Assembly (NCBI GenBank): GCA_015499985.1
Contig: JAAAUF010000136.1
Coordinates: 1-53,764 of the forward strand
Source of the DNA: Haplosporangium gracile
Lineage: Eukaryota; Mortierellomycota; Mortierellomycetes; Mortierellales; Mortierellaceae
Direction: 5' to 3'
DNA length: 53,764 nucleotides
The notes beneath the pieces were generated by a model, which did not search any database, was not told where the DNA came from, and was given only the letters and a program-made list of their open reading frames with translations. The translations under genes were made by a program, and so were the position numbers. Shown in pieces: positions 1-10,209 of this stretch (within the stretch, counting starts at the first letter, position 1; each line of letters starts with the position of its first letter).

Positions 1-716
1 TTTCTTTTTTTTTTTTTTCCTCCTTTCTTTTGCGTTGTTTATTGAGGTGGAGGGACACATGGCAAAACGCATGGCGTTACTTGTGCGGAGGGTTAACAAA
101 ACAAAAGAGTGAGGAAAAGAAGCTGAAGAAAAAAAATGGGGGAAGGAGGAGGAAGAGGGAGGTCATGGATGAAACTCGACTGACTGTTTTCGATTTGGAG
201 GGGGCGGGGATCGGAAAGGCAAGAAGAAGCTGGACCAAAACAGGATAGTGGACAATCCCATGTGCACGCAACCATGCGTCATTTCCCATTTCCATCTCGC
301 TCACCCTGCCTAAAGCATGGAAACAAACAAGTCAGGCTACATCATGGCGTCAACGTGGAAATAGATTTGTCAATTGGGTAGGGCAGGGCAGGAGGAGTAG
401 CAGCAGTAGCAGACCAGAAAGAGCACAAGGAAGGCTGGGTAAGAACGTGACATAAGGAAGGAAGGGACGATATTATGTGGCTCGATTGGTGCTATCGGAT
501 AGGAAAAAATAACAGAGCTACGAAGGTTTGAAAACAATACAAAGGAAGGACTAGGAAAACATTTTCCAATATGCCTGGGCTCTCACTTGATTGAACTCAC
601 TCAGTCACTGTACTTTCTCTCTCTCTCTCCAAACTCACTTAACTAATCCCGTCATCCTTGTTTCCCCTTTTTTTCACACTCCTTTTCAATCTCCATCTCG
701 GTTCTTTCGGTTTTAG
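1..716. other. No gene seen; probable intron or 5' part of the G-alpha gene
   Basis: No exon of the missing N-terminal two thirds of the G-alpha protein (P-loop, switch I and II) could be placed here. The stretch starts with a T-rich run and has low-complexity AG-rich patches. It ends with a branch-like CTAAC/ACTAA element near 640 and a pyrimidine-rich tract before the AG at 715-716, as expected for a 3' splice site. I therefore read most of it as intron, with the upstream exons outside the window. Short open frames here have no recognisable domain. Confidence 0.5.
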
Positions 717-1593
717 TCCATACTTCGATGACGTCGATGGTATCATCTTCATGGCGGCACTGTCGTCGTTTGACCAGTGCTGTGAAGAGGACGAGCGGAT
801 GAACCGGATGAAGGAGTGTGTAGTGCTGTTCAACTCGGTCGCCAACCACAAGCTTTTTGCTGACACGGCATTCATTCTGTTCATGAACAAGATCGATGTC
901 TTCCAGCGCAAGCTCGATGCGGGATCGTTGGTGAAGACACACTTTTCCGAGTACGATGGACCCAACGATTATGCAACTGCCTCCGCCTTCCTCCACAGTC
1001 GGTTCTTGCAGCAGTGCAAGGATACCGCCAAGCAGATCTATACCCATTTTACCCATGCCACTGTAAGTTCTTCTTCTATTTTCTTTGTTATTATTTTTTT
1101 TTCAATGCTAGGATAGGGATATTGTATTAGAGGATGCAATTGTTTGTTGGTGACGGTGATGATGATGACCATGATGTGGCGGAACGAAATACGTTATATT
1201 TTTATATTTTTTCAGGTTTTTTTCTTCCCATTCTTTAAATTTCGTTGTTTAAATTGTGCCATGTGGTGACACAACAGCAAGCTTTACACGTGGCTTGTCA
1301 TACCATGTCCATTTTTTTTTCTTATTTTTTACTCTGTCTGTGGTTCCGCCACTTGTCTTATTTCTTTTTGTTCTTCGTCATCGTGCTTGATACCTGAGCT
1401 AATTCAATAGAGCTTACTAAAAAAACCGAGCTATTCGAGTCCTTAGTTGGCAGTACTAATATTTTCGTCCGCTTTCGTCTTTGGCTTTCTTCCTCTTCGG
1501 TGTTTATAGGATACCAACCAGATGAGGGTCATTGTCGTGGCCGTGAACTCGATCGTTCAACGGATGAACCTTCGTAGTTCAGGACTGTTGTAG
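717..1593 (+). CDS. Heterotrimeric G-protein alpha subunit, C-terminal part (5' incomplete)
   Basis: Two exons are visible, 717-1062 and 1510-1593, joined by a GTAAGT...TAG intron of 447 bp. The first base of exon 717 completes a codon begun upstream. The protein reads through the stretch after switch II (PYFDDVDGIIFMAALSSFDQ), the G4 box FMNKID and the G5-type THFTHAT followed by DTNQMRVIVVAVNSIVQ, and ends MNLRSSGLL-stop. These are hallmark Ras-like-domain motifs of G-alpha, which binds GTP at the plasma membrane and couples seven-helix receptors to effectors. The C-terminus has Ser at position -4, where pertussis-toxin-sensitive Gi types have Cys. The P-loop and switch regions lie in exons I could not find. 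The family is certain; the subclass cannot be assigned from this fragment. Confidence 0.93.
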
Positions 1594-2069
1594 GACCAGA
1601 CGGACCAATTTTTTTTTTTATTTTAATGAGGAGGCGGATGATGAATCTAACTTATACATAACACTTGATGAGATGGGATGATGGGACGGGAGGAATGGGA
1701 GGGTTTACCCTCCGAGAAAGGAGTCTTTTTTTTATTTAGTTTTTTTTTTTTTTATTATTTAGTCAGTTGCGCGTTTTTCATGTCATTTTTTTTTCTTTTC
1801 TTTGCCACATAATTATTTTATCCTTTGTTAACTTTCATGTCATGTCTAAAAAATACATCAATACCAAACAAAAACAAACGATTGGGAATGAGGATATTTG
1901 TTATGAAACGGGATCGCCATCGATGGGAGAGTACAGTCTACCAATTGAGAAGGAGAGATCGTATTATACAGTAGTCATGGGATTGCATTGATAGAAGTAA
2001 CAGTTACCAGCCGACAAGGAAAGACTTGTGTTCAGTATATCGTTAACTTTTGGTTTGTTCTTTAATCAT

Positions 2070-2098
2070 TATTTATTTATTTATTTATTGTTTGTATG

Positions 2099-2129
<31 letters not shown>

Positions 2130-2130
2130 G
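2070..2130. repeat. (TTTA)n followed by (TATG)n microsatellite
   Basis: About five ATTT units run directly into about eight TATG units. This is a compound tetranucleotide microsatellite in the intergenic region. Confidence 0.95.
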
Positions 2131-2342
2131 TTTGTTTGGTGGTTTTGTTCTGACTAAGCTTGAGTTTGACGTGGATGAGGGAGAGGTTGAAAGGATGATA
2201 CACGAAGAAAGAAAAAAAAAGTAGAAAAGCAAAATAGGCAACGAAATGGCAAACTGGAAAGAAAGGAAACGCAGGAAAGTAAGAAAGAAGAAAGAAAAAC
2301 AAAGCAATAGGATTGACGCGTGAATGAATAGATGGGGAGGGA

Positions 2343-2343
<1 letters not shown>

Positions 2344-2409
<66 letters not shown>
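2344..2409. repeat. (AG)n microsatellite with regular AAAG interruptions
   Basis: A purine tract of GA repeats is interrupted by an extra AA about every 18 bases (GAGAGAGAAAGAGAG pattern), so it has a higher-order period on top of the dinucleotide. It lies between two convergent genes. Confidence 0.95.
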
Positions 2410-2639
2410 AAAGAGTAGTTTGTTTTATGTTGTAGTCAGCAAATACATTGCTCTGAATGAAATAATAGTTGTAAGAAAACGGGACGAAACTGGGGTTCCT
2501 GTTTTTATCATGATAGGCTGGAAAAGTAGGTTGGAGGATGGGAGTATGGGATAGGATGGGATAGGATGGGATGAATATGTGATACGGCTGTATAGAAAGT
2601 GGAAGAGATGATTATCGATCATGGGAGAAGAGGAGTTGT

Positions 2640-5600
2640 TCAGGATCTGGATTTTTGGATGAATGCCTATTGAATAGAGACAGAAACAAAAGGAAGAAGG
2701 AAACGATACCGTGAGTCATTGAAACCATATCATGTCATGCCATGTCAGCCAACATCTTCCCACATACACTCTCTCCCCTCCTCCCACTTTTAAACAATGC
2801 TCTCCTCCACGTTCTCATGACACCAAACAATTTCCATTCCCGACCCGAGACGAGACCTAACGACATGTCGGATCGGCCTTCCCACGCTGCTCTCCTCCAC
2901 TTTGAATCCAGACAGCCAAGAAACAAAAATTCTTACCTGGAAGTACTTCTTGAACTGTTTGGCATCCAACTGCTGCAGGGCCTGGATGTACTCCTGCGCA
3001 AGCTCGGGTGGACAATGGATCGATGGCAAATATACTTGGCTCAAATAGCTCAAGAATGTATCTCCTTGCTTCAACGCAATCGCCTTTTGCAATCCCGCAA
3101 TCTCGCCAAGAACAAGCACCGATTGGCCATCCTGCAAATCAAAATTGGGCTTCATAGGCACCTCGAAAGTAATGCGAAGGATATGCTCATACATGAACTG
3201 GTAGAACCCAGGCGCCTCCAGCTTTTCTTCCGTTCCGTCTCCACCACCACCGCTGCTAGACGATCCATTGCTCAATCCGTTCTTGCCGTTAGCGTGTGCT
3301 ACTGCTGCTGCTGCTCCCGAAGACTCGCCCTGACTTCCCCAAGAGCTGACAGCCTTCAACAGAATACCAAACGCCATCCTGCTCACAGGAATATCGCTCA
3401 GATCCTGTGCATAGTGCAACACACTTTGAAGAATCAATCCCAAATGCTGTCCATTCACTACATTATTCGAACAAAAGAGAAGAATAGAGTTAGTTGATCT
3501 ACAGCGAGAATCAATGGTCACATTAAAGGCACAAGACACAAAGACACATAACAAAGTAAGCCAAAGAGCACTTACAGTCGGTGATCAGGACGTTCTCGAG
3601 TTCGGATGAAAACAAGCCCATTAGAAAGGTGAGATAGCTTTTGCGGAGTTCCACGAGAGCCATGGCCTCATCCGTTCCATTGGGAACCTGGTTCAAAAAG
3701 AAAAACACCTTCTGGACAAGTGGGAAGAACAATCCGTTCAGAATCGACATGATCGTCGCCTTGAACTTGTGCGCCACCTGGCCCATGAATGGCAAGAACT
3801 CTACCAGCTCCATGACCGAGCACTCCTGCAGCAAACCGGTGATTAAAGTAGGCAGGTAAGGCTGCACATCCTGACCAAGGCAGTTGATCAATCGACCGAA
3901 TGTAAACCGGGAAGCCGATCGAATCACCTCAAAGCGAGAAAGCGTCTCGAGCGCCACCAAAGTGATCTCTGCCACCTGCTTAAAGATCTGCGAGCAAGGG
4001 CCGGAGCCTGTAGCAGCGGCATTGGCGGCCAGCTTCTTGTTGCCCAGCATATCCGGGAATCCCTTGGCAATACTACCGAGTGCCATCAGACGGTGATGCA
4101 AGGTCCAAACAAGCTCCAAATCCCTATAGCGGGGAGTTCCTGCCACGATTGTCATATTATCCTGAATCGTTCCATTCGAGCTCTGTTGGATAGATCGGCA
4201 CACTTCCAGACTCTTTTGGATCTCGGACAGGAATGGGTTGACGACCACAGTCAGGTACTCAAACTGTTGCTGAGCGGGTATACATTCTTGCGAGATCAAG
4301 AGTCCAACAGCCTCAAAGAGGTAGGTCTTGGTCTCAAAGACCTGGTCCTTGAACGTGGAGAGATCAAAGCCGGGGTTCAAAGCCCCTGGAAGGGAAGCCT
4401 CAACCGTCAAAACATCCTGAATGCTGTTCAGTACCGTCTGGAGATAAGGCGTCAACTTGAGCTTGAGATCCTTGCTGAAGCGCCAGAACAGGTACCATGC
4501 GCGTGTACGGTTGGCCGAGATTGGATGATGAAGTCCACGTGCGTCGACAAACGCCTCCAGAACTTCAGGGATGCAGTCGGGACGAATTTCGAAAAAGTTG
4601 GCATAACGGCAGGCAATCTCGAAAAAGTTGGCCGAGACCGATGGGTGAGGATAGGCCGACACGCCGCTCTTGCACATCTCGAATAAGCACTCGCCCAGAG
4701 GGGTCAAAGGAGCTCCAGGCTGGGGGACGGGGTTCACAATCTTACCACCGTTAGCCCCGACCGTTGGCGCGCCAACAGCAAACTGAGGGACGCCCTTGAT
4801 GGCTTCTCCGTAGAGGTAAAGCAAGTAAAGCGCCAACTCCAGATCCCTCCAGTCAGAAGATCCTGCAGATCCTGTAGCCTTCTCATTTACAAATGTCGTC
4901 AAGGTCGAGGTGACAGCAGAGTGCAAGAAGGTAGTGGTAAGGCTGGCCGAGAGAGTTGCGATCTGATCGTAGAATCGCTTCAATTCCCGACGCATCTCCA
5001 AGAAATCGAGCATCTCGTCATCGCCAATCGAGTCCTCGCCAATGGTGCCGACTGATTCTGAGCCTCCAGCGATTGCAACGCAGACCCAGTCCATGTCTTC
5101 GCCGTACTTCATCTTCATAACGATCGATTCCAGAGTTTGGCGGAGGAGCACCTTTTGTTCCTGGGGCAACGAACCAGTGGTTTTCTTGATCACCTTGAAG
5201 ATATTGAGAATCTCGCGCAAGAAGCCAAAAACAGCTTCCGTGACATTGTTGTCCTCGTCACGCAAAAACTGGAGGAGAATAGGCACCAGCTGCGAGATGT
5301 GTGTGTAGGCGGTAGGGTTGGCGGTGGGAGGGTAGTTCGAGTTGCTCTGGGGGTTGGTGTCGTTCCAGATCTGGCAAAGTTGGAGACCAAGGTTGTTGAC
5401 AAGGCGAGCAATCTTTTCGCGGAACTCTGAATCAGACTAACAAGAGGAAAGAAAGAATGAAACTGTCGGTCAGTTAAGTTCAGTTGGCCTCATGTCATTG
5501 GTGTGAATACTCAATGAGCTGAACTTACAGAAATATCAAGTTGCTGCAAGACGTCAACAATTCCAAGGATGCCGATGAGCTGCAACTTGTCCAAAGGCTT

Positions 5601-8080
5601 CATTCCCTTCTTGATGATATCGGTCAAGCAGTCGGCGGCAGCATTGCGGATGGACGTCGTCATCAAAAAGCTGTAGATAAGAGTCACGAATCTCTCGTTG
5701 ACAATAAGAGAGATGTCAATCCAGGCTACAAAAAAGAAAAATAGTACATGTTGGAAGAGATTGTCAATTAATTGTGCAGACAACAGTGCTTTTGCATGCG
5801 CGACATATTTGTCTGTGCATCTATAGTGACATACCCACATAGACTCCTACGATGCGAAGCAGCATCTCTGCAAAATCAAGAGAGCGATCCTTGTACTCTG
5901 TCAACAGCTCGTACCAGACATTAGCGAGTCTGGGAACATCCTGCTCTCTCATGCGATCCTTGATGTTGATGTTGAGAGTGTTCTCCTCCTTTGAGCTAGC
6001 GCGGGAAATTAGGGTGTTGACGACCTCCTCATCGATCGACATCAAAATCCTGAGAAAGAGGTCGACCATCTTCATGTTCGATTTTCCTGTCGACTGAGGC
6101 AGAGGGGCGATGAGACTGAGCATGTCCGAGAAGAAAGTGGTCCATGACTTCATGTATGTTTGGCGGAATAGAAGTGCAACTGCATGTGCGAACTTGTTCT
6201 TGAGATCTATTGCATCGTTTATCACATATTGATCAGATAGTGTAAATCGTCTGCGTTCTTTTTTCTGGAGTGGCGTAGACTCTTGGCAAAAAAGCAAGAA
6301 CCTAAATCCGTAGTTTGTTCTTCATGTTCACTTACATGAAGGTTCTGAGCTCAGTGTGTTATCAAGGCCATTGTTGACGAATTCCCGTTGGATGTAGTCC
6401 ATGAAGGTCTGTCGAAAGTAGTTCAGTCGTGTCTCATCCAGCGTGTTGGTTCTAAAAGTAAGAAGCGAAAAGTGAGTATGGATAATTCATCATGTATTTC
6501 CTTGGCGGCGTAGTCGATAGCTGTTTTGCTGCACTGAGGTATAATTTTTGGCAGATCGTATATAAGAGATGTGTGTGTTGTCCATACCTGGTCATAAGAA
6601 CTTCTTCGACGACCTGTAGGCAGAACATGCGGGTTTCGGGGGTGCTATTTTTGTTATATTTTTCAACAATTAGCAAAAACAGGGGGAAAAAATATTAGTG
6701 GCGTTTTTCTCCTTCAGAAAAGGAATCAATAAAGACCGTTGGCTTGATATTCCGGCGCCGAATGTTGTAGCTGTAGATGTCCTTTGCTCCTTTCCAAAAA
6801 GGTGCCGCTTCGTATTTCCATCATGTAAAACATGATCCCTGCAATCGAGTCATTTTTGTGCGTACTCCAGCACCACACGATCAAGCAAGAATGGCACGCA
6901 AGGAGGCAATCGAGCAAAACGCAAACACAAAACACCAACAACAAGTCAACAACAACAACATAAAATCGCTGCAATCTGATTGGCACAAGAGAGCAAAGTG
7001 GAACAAACCTGGACGATAATGAAAAAAAGACAGTAAAACCAAACGAGGACAAAAAACTACCAAAATGACAAGTACCTTTTGGGTTCCCGAATGTAGAGCG
7101 TCAGGCAAGATTGCCATCCATCAGGAGACGCCTTGACTTGTTCGCAGTACTGTGTCGCCTATTCTCGCGGTAGATCGAAAAAAAGATGGTTGAGTCAATT
7201 GATCCCGAAAAAAGGAGAGGCGTGATGGAGGCGCGGCTGTTGGAAGAGAGGGTAAAAAAGGCGGTAGCGTGATGGCATACGTTCACTGGTCTATAAAAGA
7301 GCACAGCGCCGTACAACACCTCCGAATGATGGCGTGAGTGCAAGTGAGAAAGTCTTCTTTTTTCCGGCTATTCAACAGGGCAGCAATGAACGAGCAGCGC
7401 GGGTTTCCTGATGGCTTTATTCGACAGTTGGACTTTCATGCCAGCTCTGAAAGTACATAGATCTCTCGCGTCAAAAGGAATGCCTTCATCCTTGAGAAAG
7501 GTGGTGCTGTTGCAAGAACAGACTTTCTCAGGTCCGGCTGTATTTCGACGTGGTACTCTGAAGAGTAGACTAGCGAGGAGGACGAGAACACTCCTCTCTC
7601 AAGAGCTGTGCTACATCAAACGCCCACTCTAAATACGTCCCCTTCGCCCCTGTCCTGACGACCGAAAAAAAGACAAAAGCAAGGCTGCCTTGGCGTTGCT
7701 CTTGATCAGCTGTCGTGTGCCAAATGAAAAAGGTCGATTGCGAACGTCTAGTATTTTGTCATGTCTGCCTTAAGAGCTGATCCAAATGTGAACGGCGAGT
7801 TGGGATAAGATTTTTTTTCCTTTCTCTGTCTATCCTGTATATTTCGTGTAGCCTTGGTTTGTGGAATGAGTTGAAAAAGTGGAATAAGGTCAAAGTATGG
7901 CGGGAAAAAAAATATATGAAAGGACGAAGGTGGGCAAAGAGAAGGCGTGAAAGACTCATATTTGCATGGAGAGGGAAAGAGAACGAGAGAAGGAGGTGAG
8001 AGTGAACGCACCTGTTGCTTGAGAGCGGGGTCTGCGGTGGGGCTGAGTGCGCAAGCAACGGCTTCTTCGATGTGGTCCAT
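2640..8080 (-). CDS. XPOT: Exportin-T (nuclear tRNA exporter), karyopherin-beta family
   Basis: Nine exons on the minus strand: 8080-8012, 7158-7076, 6644-6588, 6451-6336, 6206-5835, 5725-5529, 5436-3576, 3457-2937 and 2666-2640. They join to 1,100 codons plus stop, in frame, all with GT-AG introns. Exportin-T (Los1 in yeast) carries mature tRNA out of the nucleus with Ran-GTP and is built of HEAT repeats. Diagnostic matches are the N-terminal block ETRMFCLQVVEEVL, the block LKNKFAHAVALLFRQTY, WIDISLIVNERFV, VPILLQFLRDEDNNVTEAV and the C-terminal LDAKQFKKYFQ, followed across the last intron by AFIQKSRS. The length fits the family (about 1,000-1,100 aa). The start is the ATG of MDHIEEAVACALS, the only ATG in frame with the conserved N-terminus. 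The first intron is long (853 bp) and the third exon only 57 bp. Its promoter is shared with the divergent gene at 8566. Confidence 0.95.
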
Positions 8081-8130
8081 GTAGTAGTAGTAGTGGTAGT
8101 AGTAGTAGTTACTGTAGTTGTTGTTGTAGT
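8081..8130. repeat. TAG/TTG trinucleotide repeat next to the exportin-T start codon
   Basis: An imperfect TAG-type triplet run followed by TTG triplets begins one base from the exportin-T start codon, in its presumed 5' untranslated region. On the gene strand it reads as CTA/CAA triplets without an ATG. Confidence 0.85.
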
Positions 8131-8452
8131 TGTCGTGTGGGATAGGTAAGTGAGTGTGAGTATGAATTGGAGCAGTGTGTTCTTTTTGCAGTGTGTTCTT
8201 TTTGTTGCTGTTATTTGGTGTGAAGGAATGTGGGTGAGCGGAAGAAGAAGAGAAAGTGAGAATGTGAGTGGAAAAAAAAAAAAGAAGTAGCAAAAGAATA
8301 AGTGGAGCAGAGTAAACGAAAAATGAACAACGACAAAAAAAGAAGAAAGTGGTGGCAAACAACAAAAGAAAAGAAAAACGATCAGCAAACAAGTCGTCCC
8401 TTGTCCATCCTTCTTTGTGCTCTTTTTTCTGACAGTGACGTAGCATGCTGGT

Positions 8453-8469
8453 CACGTGTATATATATAT
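8453..8469 (+). promoter_or_regulatory. E-box (CACGTG) abutting a TATA run
   Basis: GTCACGTGT at 8451-8459 is a TCACGTG-type E-box, the kind bound by bHLH factors such as Cbf1. It is followed immediately by alternating TATATATATAT to 8469, about 100 bp before the ATG at 8566. Position and composition suggest a core promoter for the plus-strand gene. Function is inferred. Confidence 0.55.
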
Positions 8470-8565
8470 GTCTTTCCACTTGGTGCTTCCTTTTCTACCG
8501 TTCAAAGTGTCCTTCATAGCTCCATTCTCACTACAATACTTTAATTTCATCATCAACATCAAACA

Positions 8566-9404
8566 ATGTCAACTGCAACACCAACATCTTTGTCTAGTCT
8601 GGAACAATACACATGGGCATCGCCACTCGCCCCATCCATGGAGCCTGATGGTAAAAACTCTCTAAGGCTGCCTGTCTGTCACTCTACTTCAAACTCCCCT
8701 CTCCCTTGAACCAGTTTTGTACCTGACTTTGTATTTTTTTACAACAACCCCTTGCACTACCTATCGCCAACCTGCCACCAATAGAATATGTATTCATCCT
8801 CAGCTGTCTACAGCCCTACGTCGACATGGCACGTCTCTGCAGGATGGCTCAGCGGAAACAACAATCCAAACAACCTTCATCATCCATCGTCCTGGCACTA
8901 TCATGTATGAACCAATACGAAATCAAACGAGCCTGTCAGGAGTGGCGCGCCATCATTGTCCATATCGATCCCGAATGTACAGCCCTTCAAAGATCTGTTG
9001 CCGCACGCGATCACCAGTTTTATCTTTGGTCAACCATTCAAACCGTCATCTGGGGAACAGCTCTCGCCGCAGCCGGGTTGAGGCAAAACAACATTATCCG
9101 ACATGGGCGTCAATGGCCCTCATCTCGACTTGCCTCTGTCTGTGTAGTCGTTATGGGATGTGTGTTGACTGTATCATGTGCAGTCAAGACTCTGGAGGTC
9201 ATGAAGGCGATCCCGCGCGGGTACGATGTAGTCAAGATTCGGAACGAGGAAGCAGGCTCGAATCATTTGTTCCTTGTGCGACGTGACTATACTCAGAAGA
9301 ACAGTGTGCGGATCGTGCCGATGTACCTGCTTTCAGGACTGGGCCTTGGCACCATGCTCCTAGGGGCCCGTATCGCGTTTAAGATCAAGAAGATTGCCAA
9401 TTGA
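8566..9404 (+). CDS. Unrecognised small multi-pass membrane protein
   Basis: Two exons, 8566-8650 and 8785-9404, with a GTAAAA...TAG intron, give 234 aa. The N-terminal ~100 residues are soluble and rich in Cys, Arg and Gln. Three hydrophobic segments follow: roughly residues 112-132 (FYLWSTIQTVIWGTALAA), 146-166 (LASVCVVVMGCVLTVSCAV) and 208-228 (MYLLSGLGLGTMLLGARIAF). The tail FKIKKIAN ends in a lysine-containing patch. The soluble loop between helices 2 and 3 is charged (IPRGYDVVKIRNEEAGSN). I do not recognise the family and assign no function. The start is the first ATG after the TATA run and joins the second exon in frame. A start inside exon 2, at the ATG beginning MARLCRMAQ, is the alternative. 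It is transcribed away from exportin-T. Confidence 0.75.
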
Positions 9405-10209
9405 GCGGGATCCTAAAGCTAAACAAAAAAAATAAAAAAATAAAAAACTGTTGGCTGAACGGGTACATTCAGCCTTGTTGCAAATTTAGACGAGCGAGAG
9501 AAAAAAAAAGCCTTCAACGGCGGATCCATCGCGCCTCTTTCACCTGAACACAAAAATAAAAATAGCCGACAGTGGAAATAGGTACAGCCGAGTATTTCTT
9601 GGGTTGACTGTCTGATAACGCACAAAGTAGGGTACTCGGATAATAATTGTAGAAGGGAGGAGCGAGTGACAACAACACAAACACCACGCTCTGATCCATT
9701 TTGACAAATACGCTGTTATTTGCTTGCGCATGGTTGAAAAGTCATGTTCAGACCTGTGCACTTCCTCTCCCATGGTTATGCTCGCCAGAGCTCTTGGGCT
9801 CCGGTTTCTTGTTTGTACTTGTCACTGGTGTTGTCGCTAAAAGCAAAAAAAACCCCAGCTGAGGAAAACATTAAAATTCTCTCACTGTCCCCTTTTTTTT
9901 TCTTCTCGTTCATCCTACCTCTTTTTTTTTATTCTTCTTCCTCTTTCCTCTTTATTCTCTTTTCTTCTTTCTTCTTCAATCCTCGTCATCCTCTTCTTTC
10001 CTTCCGTCTTCTTCTTCTTCACCCTTTCCTTCCTCACCGCATATTAGCTCCCTCCCTTCTTCCCTCCTTCGTCATTCTCTTCCCCCTGTACATTTTTTTC
10101 TCCTCTCACATATTCTCATCATTGACTCGATTAACTATTCTGGCACCACCACCACCAGCGTCCCACTTCACGTCTACCTTTTCAAGCATACACATATACT
10201 GCACCACAA
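9405..10209. other. Intergenic: 3' end of the membrane-protein gene and T-rich leader of the GT37 gene
   Basis: From about 9890 to 10130 the plus strand is dominated by CTT/TTC pyrimidine tracts, as seen upstream of several genes in this window, and probably is promoter or 5' leader. Nothing in either strand looks like a conserved protein. Confidence 0.5.

Larger units (their letters stand above)
1594..2639. other. Convergent intergenic region with simple repeats
   Basis: This lies between the stop of the G-alpha gene and the stop of exportin-T, so it should hold two 3' untranslated regions and terminators. It contains a TTTA/TATG microsatellite, an AG microsatellite and a short GGGATAGGAT tandem (about 2547-2572). 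No open frame here shows a domain or coding-like composition. Confidence 0.6.

Noticed and set aside
165..247. Frame reading TVFDLEGAGIGKARRSW, superficially like the switch II region of G-alpha
   Set aside because: Spacing differs from DVGGQRSERKKW, and no donor site joins it in frame to the exon at 717.
412..440. GG-GTAAGA donor after a Lys/Glu-rich frame before the G-alpha exon
   Set aside because: The frame does not match any G-alpha sequence, and the phase is incompatible with the exon at 717.
1767..1991. 74-codon plus-strand frame after the G-alpha gene
   Set aside because: Within the presumed 3' untranslated region, AT-rich, no domain.
2711..2717. TGAGTCA in the last intron of exportin-T
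   Set aside because: About six to seven such matches are expected by chance, and it is not in a promoter.
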